This document shows, one piece after another, positions 1 to 6,435 of a DNA stretch of 7,309 nt. How positions within the stretch are numbered: position 1 is the first letter of the stretch; the number at the start of each line of letters is the position of its first letter. The stretch is from Acidimicrobiales bacterium. GTDB taxonomy: Bacteria > Actinomycetota > Acidimicrobiia > Acidimicrobiales > Acidimicrobilacustridaceae. The notes below the pieces were generated by a model, which had not been told where the DNA came from, made no database searches, and saw only the letters and a program-made list of their open reading frames with translations. Location of the stretch: assembly GCA_023261915.1 (NCBI GenBank), contig JALRFT010000071.1, positions 1-7,309 on the forward strand. Reading direction: 5' to 3'. The position numbers and the translations under genes were made by a program.

Positions 1-1
1 T

Positions 2-616
2 TGCTTTCTGAACTCGGGGCAGACGTGCACGGCGCTGACCCGGATGCTGGTGCCCCGGCACCTGCAGGACCGGGTGGTGGAACTCGCCGTCGCCGCCGCT
101 GAGGGGATCCGGGTGGGCCGGGCGCACGACGAGGGGACCCAACTCGGCCCGTTGGTGTCCGCAGTCCAACGAGACCGGGTGCGGGACTACATCACCAAGG
201 GCATCGACGGCGGGGCCCGGCTCGTCACCGGGGGCGTCGAGCCGCCCGACGGTCTTGAGACCGGCTACTTCGTGCGACCCACCGTGTTCGCCGACGTCAC
301 CCCCGACATGGTCATTGCCCAAGAGGAGATCTTCGGGCCGGTGCTGTCGATCATGCCCTATGACACCGTGGACGAAGCGGTGGCGATGGCCAACGGCACC
401 AACTACGGACTCGCAGGAGCGGTGCAGTCCGCCGATCAGGAGCGGGCCATGGCGGTGGCGAAGCGACTGCGCACCGGCAGTGTGGACGTCAACGGTGGCC
501 GCTACAACCTGTTCGCCCCCTTCGGCGGCTATAAGCAGTCAGGCATCGGTCGCGAGAACGGGGTGTGGGGCATCGAGGAGTTCTGCGAGGTCAAGGCGCT
601 GCAACTGCCGGCGTGA
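2..616 (+). CDS. NAD(P)-dependent aldehyde dehydrogenase, C-terminal part (5' end outside window)
   Basis: Oxidises an aldehyde to the carboxylic acid with NAD(P)+; cytosolic; substrate not determinable. The frame is open from base 2 and ends at TGA 614-616, giving 204 visible codons. An internal ATG at 44 is not the real start, because the family active-site motif FLNSGQTCTA lies upstream of it, with the catalytic cysteine at codon 26-28. Downstream are the EEIFGPV motif (second Glu at 326-328), whose glutamate binds the cofactor ribose in this superfamily, and near the C-terminus the motif PFGGYKQSGIGRE, typical of the family. The usual length is about 470-500 residues, so roughly 265-290 N-terminal residues, including most of the cofactor-binding domain, are missing through window truncation only. 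The gene converges with the lyase gene at 632 with a 15-base gap, so they are probably separate transcription units. The superfamily is certain; the subfamily is not. Confidence 0.94.
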   Translation, partial: CFLNSGQTCTALTRMLVPRHLQDRVVELAVAAAEGIRVGRAHDEGTQLGPLVSAVQRDRVRDYITKGIDGGARLVTGGVEPPDGLETGYFVRPTVFADVTPDMVIAQEEIFGPVLSIMPYDTVDEAVAMANGTNYGLAGAVQSADQERAMAVAKRLRTGSVDVNGGRYNLFAPFGGYKQSGIGRENGVWGIEEFCEVKALQLPA

Positions 617-631
617 CCTGCCGGTTCGGTC

Positions 632-1507
632 TCAGCCTTGGGCAGCGATGGCGGCAGCCACGGCGAGTACCCGCCGGGCGTTGTCGACATGCAGGTTCTC
701 GATCATGCGGCCGTCGACCGTGACGACACCTTTGCCCTCGGCCCGGGCGGCGTCCCACGCTTCGATGACCTTGCGGGACTGCTCAATCTCGTCGTCGGAC
801 GGGGCGAAGATGCGGTTGCACGGTTCGAGCTGGCTGGGGTGGATCAGGGTCTTGCCGTCGAAGCCCATGCGGGCGCCCTGTTCGCACTCGGCGGCGAAGC
901 CGTCCTCATTCTTGATGTCGTTGTAGACCCCGTCGAGGATGACCTTGCCCGCCGCACGCGCCGCAATCAGGCAGTGGGACAACGAATACAGCAGTGGCTC
1001 ACGTCCGGGGACGTGGGTGGCGTGGAGTTCTTTGGTGATGTCGTTGGTGCCCATGACCAACACGGCCAGCCGTTCCGACGAAGCGCAGATGTCGGCGGCG
1101 TTGAGAATGCCCGTCGGGGTCTCGAGCATGGCCCAGATACGGGTGCGCTCGGGGGCTCCACCCTCGGTGAGGAGACGCTCGATGGTGGCGATGTCGTCCA
1201 CCGAGGACACTTTGGGGACCAGCACCGCATCGGGCCCCGCCGCCGCCGCAGCCCGAATGTCGTCGGGTCCCCACGTGGTGTCGAGACCGTTGGCCCGAAT
1301 GGCAATCTCCCGGTGGCCGTAGGCGCCGGAGGCCGCCGCCTCGCACACCCGGTCGCGGGCTTCCAACTTGGCGTCGGGGGCGACGGCGTCTTCGAGGTCG
1401 AGGATCAGGGCGTCAGCGGCCAGCGTCTGGGCCTTCTCGAGCGCCCGGGCATTGGCGCCGGGCATGTACAGCACCGAGCGGCGGGGTCGCAGGTCGTCAG
1501 TGGTCAC
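632..1507 (-). CDS. HpcH/HpaI aldolase / CitE-like protein, (3S)-malyl-CoA thioesterase (Mcl2) type
   Basis: A 291-aa cytosolic TIM-barrel protein of the CitE/malyl-CoA lyase family, close to the usual length of ~280-320. The sequence shows LYMPGANARALEK (residues 13-25), the family LDLEDAVAPDAK (37-47), substrate-side Arg71 in IRANGLDT, probable Mg ligands Glu129 (MLETPTG) and Asp156 (MGTNDITKEL), LDGVYNDI (191-198) and the KTLIHPSQ stretch (219-226). At the C-terminal GRMIE motif the residue aligned with the catalytic Asp of malyl-CoA lyases is Glu270. The overall pattern, especially LDGVYNDI and GRMIE, matches my recollection of (3S)-malyl-CoA thioesterases, which hydrolyse malyl-CoA to malate and CoA; a citramalyl- or other acyl-CoA lyase remains possible. 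The start is GTG at 1505-1507, supported by AGGAGG at 1513-1518 with a 5-base spacer. It lies 30 bases downstream of the 349-aa paralogue on the same strand, so cotranscription is likely. Family certain, exact reaction inferred. Confidence 0.9.
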   Translation of the reverse strand: MTTDDLRPRRSVLYMPGANARALEKAQTLAADALILDLEDAVAPDAKLEARDRVCEAAASGAYGHREIAIRANGLDTTWGPDDIRAAAAAGPDAVLVPKVSSVDDIATIERLLTEGGAPERTRIWAMLETPTGILNAADICASSERLAVLVMGTNDITKELHATHVPGREPLLYSLSHCLIAARAAGKVILDGVYNDIKNEDGFAAECEQGARMGFDGKTLIHPSQLEPCNRIFAPSDDEIEQSRKVIEAWDAARAEGKGVVTVDGRMIENLHVDNARRVLAVAAAIAAQG

Positions 1508-1537
1508 GTTGTCCTCCTGGTCGGCAGCCGGTCGGGG

Positions 1538-2587
1538 TCACAGACCGTAGGCGGCGGCGAGGTCGGCGTCCCGCTCGGCGAGGGAACGGGCGAGGTCGAC
1601 GAGGACCCGGCACTGCTTCACGGTGGCGTCGTCTTGCATCTTGCCGTCGAGCATGACTGCCCCGGTGCCGTCCCCCATGGCGTCGATGACGCGCACGGCC
1701 CACGCCACGTCGGTGGGGTCAGGGGAAAAGACCCGGCGGGCGATGTCGATCTGGACTGGGTGCAGCGTCCATGTCCCCACACAACCGAGGAGGTAGGCGT
1801 TGCGGAACTGGTCTTCGCACGCCACGGTGTCGGCGATGTCGCCGAAGGGGCCGTAGTAGGGGAGGATGCCCGCCGCCCGACAGGCGTCGACCATACGGGC
1901 AATGGTGTAGTGCCACAGGTCCTGTTGCGCCGTGGTCCGGGGGCCTTCGACGTCGCCGTCAACGGGGTCGGTGCGCACCAGGTAGCCGGGGTGGCCACCG
2001 CCGACCCGAGTGGTCTTCATGCGCCGGTCGGCGGCGAGGTCAGCCGGGCCGAGACTGAGGCCCTGCATGCGGGGACTGGCCGTGCAGATCTCCTCCACGC
2101 TGGCCACACCCCGGGCCGTTTCAAGGATGGCGTGTACGAGCAGGGGTCGGGTGAGCCCGGCACGGGCCTCGAGTTGGGCGAGGAGTCGGTCGACGTAGTG
2201 GATGTCTTCGGCCCCCTCCACCTTGGGAACCATGATCACGTCGAGGCGGTCACCGACCTCGGTTACCAAGGTGATGAGATCGTCGAGCACCCAGGGTGAA
2301 TCGAGGCTGTTGATCCGGGTCCACAACTGGGTGTCGCCGAGGTCGACGGTGCGGGCCACCTCGACGAGTCCGGCGCGTGCCTCCTCTTTACGGTCGGCAC
2401 TGATGGCGTCCTCAAGGTTGCCCAACAACACGTCGGCCTTGCCGGCCATGTCAGGGAGCTTGGCCACCATCTTGGGGTTCGACGGATCAAAGAAGTGGAT
2501 CATCCGCGATGGGCGCTGGGGGACCTCGCGCACCGGTTCGGGCGCCCCGACGGCGAGGGGCCGGAAGAAGTCCTTGGCACTGCGCAT
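1538..2587 (-). CDS. mcl: HpcH/HpaI aldolase family, malyl-CoA / beta-methylmalyl-CoA lyase-like (Mcl1 type)
   Basis: A 349-aa CitE-superfamily lyase that probably cleaves or forms (3S)-malyl-CoA (acetyl-CoA + glyoxylate) and/or beta-methylmalyl-CoA (propionyl-CoA + glyoxylate) with Mg2+. It aligns by eye to remembered Rhodobacter Mcl1 almost throughout: NLEDAI (57-62), Arg91 in TRINSLDSPW, IMVPKV (118-123), Glu156 in AILETARGV, Asp183 in LSLGPADLAA, GILPYYGPFGD (240-250), TLHPVQ (274-279), and GKMQD with Asp319 at the position of the catalytic aspartate. All key residues appear intact. Compared with the ~318-aa Mcl1 it has about 25-30 extra N-terminal residues (from MRSAKDFFRP). ATG 2585-2587 is preferred because AGGAGG lies at 2593-2598 with a 5-base spacer, whereas Met29 (ATG 2501-2503) lacks a clear site. 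It is first in a two-gene unit with the 291-aa paralogue. Such lyases act in the ethylmalonyl-CoA and 3-hydroxypropionate pathways; no other gene of those pathways is in view, so the pathway assignment is open. Confidence 0.9.
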   Translation of the reverse strand: MRSAKDFFRPLAVGAPEPVREVPQRPSRMIHFFDPSNPKMVAKLPDMAGKADVLLGNLEDAISADRKEEARAGLVEVARTVDLGDTQLWTRINSLDSPWVLDDLITLVTEVGDRLDVIMVPKVEGAEDIHYVDRLLAQLEARAGLTRPLLVHAILETARGVASVEEICTASPRMQGLSLGPADLAADRRMKTTRVGGGHPGYLVRTDPVDGDVEGPRTTAQQDLWHYTIARMVDACRAAGILPYYGPFGDIADTVACEDQFRNAYLLGCVGTWTLHPVQIDIARRVFSPDPTDVAWAVRVIDAMGDGTGAVMLDGKMQDDATVKQCRVLVDLARSLAERDADLAAAYGL

Positions 2588-2590
2588 GGT

Positions 2591-2604
2591 CGCCTCCTGA
2601 GGCG
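2591..2604 (-). promoter_or_regulatory. ribosome binding site of the 349-aa lyase, inside a small hairpin
   Basis: The minus-strand RNA reads CGCCUCAGGAGGCG here. AGGAGG (2593-2598) is a full Shine-Dalgarno match with a 5-base spacer to ATG 2587 and fixes the start. The same bases can form a 5-bp stem (CGCCU with AGGCG) around a CAGG loop, so half of the site would be paired. The stem is short; a regulatory effect is inferred only. Confidence 0.5.
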
Positions 2605-2638
2605 GGTGGGCGCCCGGTCGTTGGCCACCGGGTCGCGT

Positions 2639-2687
2639 GAGTTCGCTGGCCGAACCCTACCGATCCGTCATGGTGGGCGGCGAACTC
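2639..2687. repeat. 8-bp inverted repeat in the divergent intergenic region
   Basis: GAGTTCGC at 2639-2646 is the exact reverse complement of GCGAACTC at 2680-2687, with 33 bases between the arms (41 bp centre to centre, about four helical turns). The right arm overlaps the candidate -35 of the lyase operon, and the left arm lies at or just after its predicted transcription start. It could be a pair of operator half-sites, or chance. Confidence 0.4.
2654..2684 (-). promoter_or_regulatory. candidate promoter for the two-lyase operon
   Basis: On the minus strand a TAGGGT hexamer (plus bases 2654-2659) fits the actinobacterial -10 pattern TANNNT. A TTCGCC hexamer (2679-2684) is a weak -35 candidate, 19 bases upstream. 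Transcription would begin near 2647 and leave a leader of about 60 bases before the ATG at 2587. The spacing is slightly long and the -35 match poor; the assignment rests mainly on the -10 element and its position. Confidence 0.3.
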
Positions 2688-2740
2688 CGGGTACCGGGGC
2701 CAACTTGGTGCCGTTCACCTGAGCGGGGGACGATGGGGAG

Positions 2741-4549
2741 GTGAGTTCAGCCCCGCCCGCCCCCGCCGAGAACTCGGGGCTTCCCGGCACCGCGGGTGCG
2801 GTGTTCGTGGCCGGACTGCGCATCGTGTGGCGCTACGTGCGCAACCAACCGATGCGTTTCACCCTCGCCATGATCGGGGCGACGGGGTATGCGGCCGGGG
2901 CCGTGGGGACGGCGTGGGTGCTCGGGGCGGTCACCGACCAGCTGGTGATCCCGGCGTTCGACAGAGGGGTGAGCACCCAGGCGGCCGCCGTGGGTGCGGC
3001 GGCCATCGTCGGGGTGGGACTCGTGCGGGCCGGCTCGATTCTCCTGCGCCGCTACAACGGGGGCCTCACCGGGCTTCGCACCCGGGTGGACCTGCGCAAG
3101 CAGGTCACCGACACGTTGTTGGCCGCCCCCATGGAGTACCACCGGTCTCGGCCCACCGGGGAACTGCTCGCCCACGCCGACGCCGACGTGCAGGCCTCCA
3201 CCGAGGTGCTCGACCCGCTGGCGTTCAGCGTCGGCGTTCTCGTACTCGTTGCCTTCTCGCTGGTGGCGCTGTTCGTCGTTGACCCGTGGATCGCGCTCGT
3301 GGCCCTCGTGTTGTTCCCGTCGCTCGCCGTGCTGAATCGCGCCTATACCAATCGGGTTGCGACCTTGGTGGCCCGCGTGCAGGTGTGTCTCGCCGAGGTG
3401 GCCGGCGTCGCCCACGAGAGTTTCGACGGGGCACTCGCTGTCAAGACCCTCGGTATCGCTGACGCCGAGACCGAACGTATGCGGGTGGCGGCCAACAATC
3501 TGCGTGACGCCCGGGTGGCGGTAGGCCGGGTGCGGGCGGTATTCGAACCAGCCATCGACACCCTGCCGGGTCTGGGCATCATCGTGGTGGCGCTCGTGGG
3601 CGCTGTCCGCATCGGTGCCGGCACCATGGACCCCGGCGGACTGGTGGCCGCGGCGGCGTTGTTCGGATTGTTGGCCTTCCCCGTCCGCATCGTCGGGTTC
3701 TTCCTCCAGGAGTTGCCCCGGTCGGTGGTGGCCACCGGACGGATCGACCGCGTGCTTGCCGTCCCGCCCGGCCCCCAACCGGGCGTCGGGGTGACCGTGC
3801 CCGACGGCCCGGTCAGTTTGCGGTTCGACCACGTCGGGTTCTCATGGCCCGACGGCTCCACCGTGCTCGACGACGTGTCGTTCAGTGTCGCCCCCGGTGA
3901 GGTGGTGGCACTCGTCGGGGCCACCGGTTCGGGCAAGACGACGCTTTGTGAACTCGTGGTGCGGCTGATGGATCCCACGAGCGGCGTCATTGAGGTGGCC
4001 GACATCGATGTCACCACTCTCGACCCAGCGTCATTGCGCCGGACGGTGGCCCTCGTGTTCCAAGAGTCGTTCCTCTTCGCCGACCCGCTGCGGACCAACG
4101 TTGACCTGAGTGGTGAACTCAGTGGCGAGCAGCTCGCCGAGGTCGCCGGCATCGCCCACGCCCAAGAGTTCGTGCTCGCCACCCCGCAGGGTTGGGATAC
4201 CCCGGTCGGGGAACGCGGTGTGAGCCTGTCGGGAGGCCAGCGTCAACGACTGGCCTTGGCCCGGGCCCTCGCCCGTCAGCCGCGGGTGTTGATTCTCGAC
4301 GATGCTACGAGCGCCATCGATCCCGTGGTGGAAGCCGGGGTGCTCGCCAACCTCCGTCGTTCCATGTCCGCCACCACGCTCGTCATCGCCCACGGGCTCG
4401 CCACCATCCGGCTCGCCGACCGTGTCGTGTTCCTCGCTGACGGCCGGGTGGCCGCCGACGGTCGCCACACCGACCTGCTCAACGTCCCCGCCTACGCCGA
4501 ACTGGTGCGAGCCTACGAGCGGGGCACCGACGGGGAGGAGGCGCCGTGA
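2741..4549 (+). CDS. ABC exporter half-transporter (permease-ATPase fusion), subunit with degenerate catalytic Glu
   Basis: A 602-aa type IV (B-family) ABC exporter: an N-terminal six-helix membrane domain (hydrophobic stretches near residues 39-63, 81-102, 160-180, 182-200, 274-292 and 300-322) followed by an ATPase domain (~360-590). Visible motifs are Walker A GATGSGKT (Lys399), Q-loop Gln441, canonical signature LSGGQ (496-500), Walker B ending in Asp520, then Asp521 where active ATPases have the catalytic Glu, D-loop SAID, and H-loop His551. The Glu-to-Asp change, with an intact signature, marks the subunit that carries the degenerate ATP site of a heterodimeric exporter. The partner follows directly with a 4-base overlap. 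The start is GTG 2741; an in-frame TGA at 2720-2722 with no start codon before 2741 makes this the most upstream possibility. The nearest purine tract, GGGGGA (2725-2730), sits 10 bases away, so initiation may be weak or unusual. Substrate (drug, lipid, peptide) unknown. Confidence 0.95.
   Translation: MSSAPPAPAENSGLPGTAGAVFVAGLRIVWRYVRNQPMRFTLAMIGATGYAAGAVGTAWVLGAVTDQLVIPAFDRGVSTQAAAVGAAAIVGVGLVRAGSILLRRYNGGLTGLRTRVDLRKQVTDTLLAAPMEYHRSRPTGELLAHADADVQASTEVLDPLAFSVGVLVLVAFSLVALFVVDPWIALVALVLFPSLAVLNRAYTNRVATLVARVQVCLAEVAGVAHESFDGALAVKTLGIADAETERMRVAANNLRDARVAVGRVRAVFEPAIDTLPGLGIIVVALVGAVRIGAGTMDPGGLVAAAALFGLLAFPVRIVGFFLQELPRSVVATGRIDRVLAVPPGPQPGVGVTVPDGPVSLRFDHVGFSWPDGSTVLDDVSFSVAPGEVVALVGATGSGKTTLCELVVRLMDPTSGVIEVADIDVTTLDPASLRRTVALVFQESFLFADPLRTNVDLSGELSGEQLAEVAGIAHAQEFVLATPQGWDTPVGERGVSLSGGQRQRLALARALARQPRVLILDDATSAIDPVVEAGVLANLRRSMSATTLVIAHGLATIRLADRVVFLADGRVAADGRHTDLLNVPAYAELVRAYERGTDGEEAP
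4532..4541 (+). promoter_or_regulatory. strong ribosome binding site of the second exporter subunit
   Basis: GGGGAGGAGG lies inside the 3' end of the first exporter gene, 4 bases before the GTG at 4546. Together with the overlapping GTGA stop/start it decides the start over the internal ATG at 4579 and indicates coupled translation of the two subunits. Confidence 0.75.
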
Positions 4550-6366
4550 GTGTCGAGGCCCCCGCCCCCGCAGCCGACATGGCCGAAGCACCTGCCCCCG
4601 CCGGAGCCATCGCCGTGCTCCGTCGTGCCCTACACACCAGTCCGGGTCTGCTGCGAGGGGTACGGACCACGGTCATGTTGGCGTTGTTCGGGGCGGCGGG
4701 ACGCGTCGTGGTCCCCGTCCTCGTCCAACAGGTGCTCGACGAGGGAATCCTCGGATCCGAAGGGGTGCAGGTCTCGTTCGTGGCGTGGGCGACGGGAATC
4801 TCAGCCCTGTTGGTGCTCGCCGTCATGTTCGCCTCACGGTTCACCTACCTGCGGGTGGTGACCATTGCCGAGGAGACCCTTGCCGACCTGCGGGTGCGGG
4901 CGTTCGCCCACATCCACCGGTTCAGCGTCGCCGATCTCGACGAGACCCGCCGGGGGGTGCTGACCGCCCGGGTCACGAGCGACGTTGAGACCGTGGCCCG
5001 CTTCGCCCAGTGGGGAGCCATCGCCTGGGTCGTGAACCCCATCGTGATCGTCGTGTTGGTCATCGTGCTCGTCGTCTACTCGTGGCAGATGGCCGTCGTG
5101 GTGGTCGTTGCTCTACTGCCGTTGCTCCCCATCCTGCGATTCCTGCAGAAGCGTCAACTCCGTGCCTACGACCGGGTGCGGACGCGGGTCAGCCAGACGT
5201 TGACTGCCCTGTCGGAGATCGTGATGGGTGCGGGGGCGGTACGCGCCTACGGCATTGAGAAGCGCAGCAAGGAGCGCATGGCGACGGCCATTGACGCCCA
5301 GTTCGTCGCCGAGCGACGCGCCCTGTTCTTTGTAACCTCGAGTTTCACCACGAGTGACCTCGCCGGCTCAGTGGTCACGGCCATCGTCGTCGCCATTGGT
5401 GTCGTGTTCGGACCCGGCTGGGGTCTCGACGCCGGTTCACTCGTCGCCACCCTGTTTCTCGTCACCCTCATCGTCGGACCCGTCACCGAACTCAATGAGA
5501 TTCTCGACCAGACCCAATCGGCAGTGGCGGGCTGGCGCAAGGTGCTCGACGTCATCGACACCCCCGTCGAGGTGGTGGAACCCGTCGACGGTGTGCCCCT
5601 GCCACCGGGGCCGATCACCTTGCGCACCGAGCATTTGTGTTTTGCCTACCGCACCGGGCCCCTAGTTCTCGACGACGTGAACCTCGAACTGCCGCCGGGC
5701 GCCCACGTGGCCGTGGTCGGGGAGACCGGGTCGGGCAAGAGCACTCTGGTGCGGCTCCTCACCCGACTTGCCGACCCGACCGAGGGACGGATCCTCGTGG
5801 CGGGGGTGGATCTGCGCCGCGTCGATCCGTTGTCCCGTCAGGCCCGCATCCGCCTCGTGCCCCAGGACAGCTTCTTGTTCGACACCACGGTTGGCCGCAA
5901 CGTCGCCTTGGGCCGCATCGGTGCCGACGAGGCCGACGTCGCCGCCGCCTTCGCCGATCTGGACCTGGGATGGTGGGTCGACCAGCTGCCTCAGGGCCTC
6001 GACACGCCGGTGGGGGAGCGAGGAGACCAACTGTCGGTGGGGGAGCGCCAACTCGTGGCTCTTGCCCGGGCCCAACTCGCCGACCCGGGGCTGTTGATTC
6101 TCGATGAGGCCACCAGCGCTGTGGACTCGGTGACCGAACGGGCGCTGGCCTCCGCCCTCGAGCGGGTCTCGGCAGGTCGGACCACGGTATCGGTGGCCCA
6201 CCGGCTGTCCACGGCCGAGGGTGCTGATCTCGTACTCGTGTTCGACGGGGGCCGCCTCGTCGAACAGGGCGCCCACGCCGAGCTCGTGACCGCCGGGGGT
6301 CGATACGCCGAGCTCTACGGCAGTTGGCTCGGGGGAACCCGGGAACCTCCGGTTCCGCCGGGCTAG
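4546..6366 (+). CDS. ABC exporter half-transporter (permease-ATPase fusion), catalytically competent subunit
   Basis: A 606-aa partner of the preceding subunit, with the same fold order: a membrane domain with hydrophobic stretches near 41-64, 77-98, 157-178, 181-200, 270-292 and 303-322, then an ATPase domain. Motifs are Walker A GETGSGKS (Lys398), Q-loop Gln440, a deviating signature LSVGE (496-500) instead of LSGGQ, Walker B with an intact catalytic Glu521 (LILDEATSAVD), and H-loop His552. These features complement the first subunit: the canonical ATP site would pair this Walker A/B with the partner's LSGGQ, while the degenerate site pairs the partner's Asp521 with this LSVGE. The start is GTG 4546-4548, overlapping the upstream TGA as GTGA, with GGGGAGGAGG at 4532-4541; this implies translational coupling and matched synthesis. 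The N-terminus has two EAPAPA copies (residues 4-9 and 14-19) before the first helix. It ends at TAG 6364-6366. Family certain; substrate unknown. Confidence 0.95.
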   Translation: MSVEAPAPAADMAEAPAPAGAIAVLRRALHTSPGLLRGVRTTVMLALFGAAGRVVVPVLVQQVLDEGILGSEGVQVSFVAWATGISALLVLAVMFASRFTYLRVVTIAEETLADLRVRAFAHIHRFSVADLDETRRGVLTARVTSDVETVARFAQWGAIAWVVNPIVIVVLVIVLVVYSWQMAVVVVVALLPLLPILRFLQKRQLRAYDRVRTRVSQTLTALSEIVMGAGAVRAYGIEKRSKERMATAIDAQFVAERRALFFVTSSFTTSDLAGSVVTAIVVAIGVVFGPGWGLDAGSLVATLFLVTLIVGPVTELNEILDQTQSAVAGWRKVLDVIDTPVEVVEPVDGVPLPPGPITLRTEHLCFAYRTGPLVLDDVNLELPPGAHVAVVGETGSGKSTLVRLLTRLADPTEGRILVAGVDLRRVDPLSRQARIRLVPQDSFLFDTTVGRNVALGRIGADEADVAAAFADLDLGWWVDQLPQGLDTPVGERGDQLSVGERQLVALARAQLADPGLLILDEATSAVDSVTERALASALERVSAGRTTVSVAHRLSTAEGADLVLVFDGGRLVEQGAHAELVTAGGRYAELYGSWLGGTREPPVPPG

Positions 6367-6396
6367 ATGACGCCATCGTCCGCTGATCTCGGCCGG

Positions 6397-6427
6397 TTCG
6401 CGCCCTGCGGGGAGGCACCGCTAGATT
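6397..6427 (+). promoter_or_regulatory. weak candidate promoter of mdh
   Basis: TAGATT at 6422-6427 fits TANNNT for a -10 element. TTCGCG at 6397-6402 is a possible, poor -35 with a 19-base spacer. The predicted leader would be about 43 bases to the GTG at 6477. There is no independent support beyond position. Confidence 0.27.
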
Positions 6428-6435
6428 CGCCCGTG

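Larger units (their letters stand above)
2588..2740. other. 153-base divergent intergenic region
   Basis: This region separates the start codons of the lyase operon (minus) and the exporter operon (plus). It holds the lyase-side promoter candidate, the inverted repeat, a second possible leader hairpin (CCCGGT 2613-2618 with ACCGGG 2627-2632) and the Shine-Dalgarno hairpin. No convincing -35/-10 pair was found for the exporter genes. No open frame with a ribosome binding site was seen apart from a 3-codon ATG frame at 2733-2744. Confidence 0.7.

Noticed and set aside
44..616. ATG at 44 as the start of a short 190-aa aldehyde dehydrogenase
   Set aside because: The frame is open to the window edge and the catalytic-cysteine motif lies upstream of this ATG, so the gene is simply cut by the window.
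608..624. CCGGC/GCCGG hairpin between the aldehyde dehydrogenase and the convergent lyase gene as a bidirectional terminator
   Set aside because: The stem is only 5 bp with a 7-base loop spanning the stop codon, and no T tract follows on either strand; too weak to call.
638..2299. Long open frame (553 codons) on the plus strand antisense to both lyase genes
   Set aside because: It is Gly/Val/Asp-rich without any recognisable motif, has no ribosome binding site at its start, and lies opposite two clear family members. Long antisense frames are expected in GC-rich coding DNA.
2608..2615. GGGCGCCC perfect palindrome as an operator
   Set aside because: An 8-bp GC-only palindrome is readily found by chance at this base composition, and there is no second copy nearby.
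2747..3832. Long open frame (361 codons) on the minus strand opposite the first exporter gene
   Set aside because: It is His/Gly/Arg/Gln-rich, low-complexity-looking composition typical of an antisense shadow, and the plus strand encodes an obvious exporter.
6342..6356. GGAACC-TCC-GGTTCC hairpin at the end of the second exporter gene as an intrinsic terminator
   Set aside because: It is a 6-bp stem inside the coding sequence with a 3-base loop and no following T run; more likely incidental.
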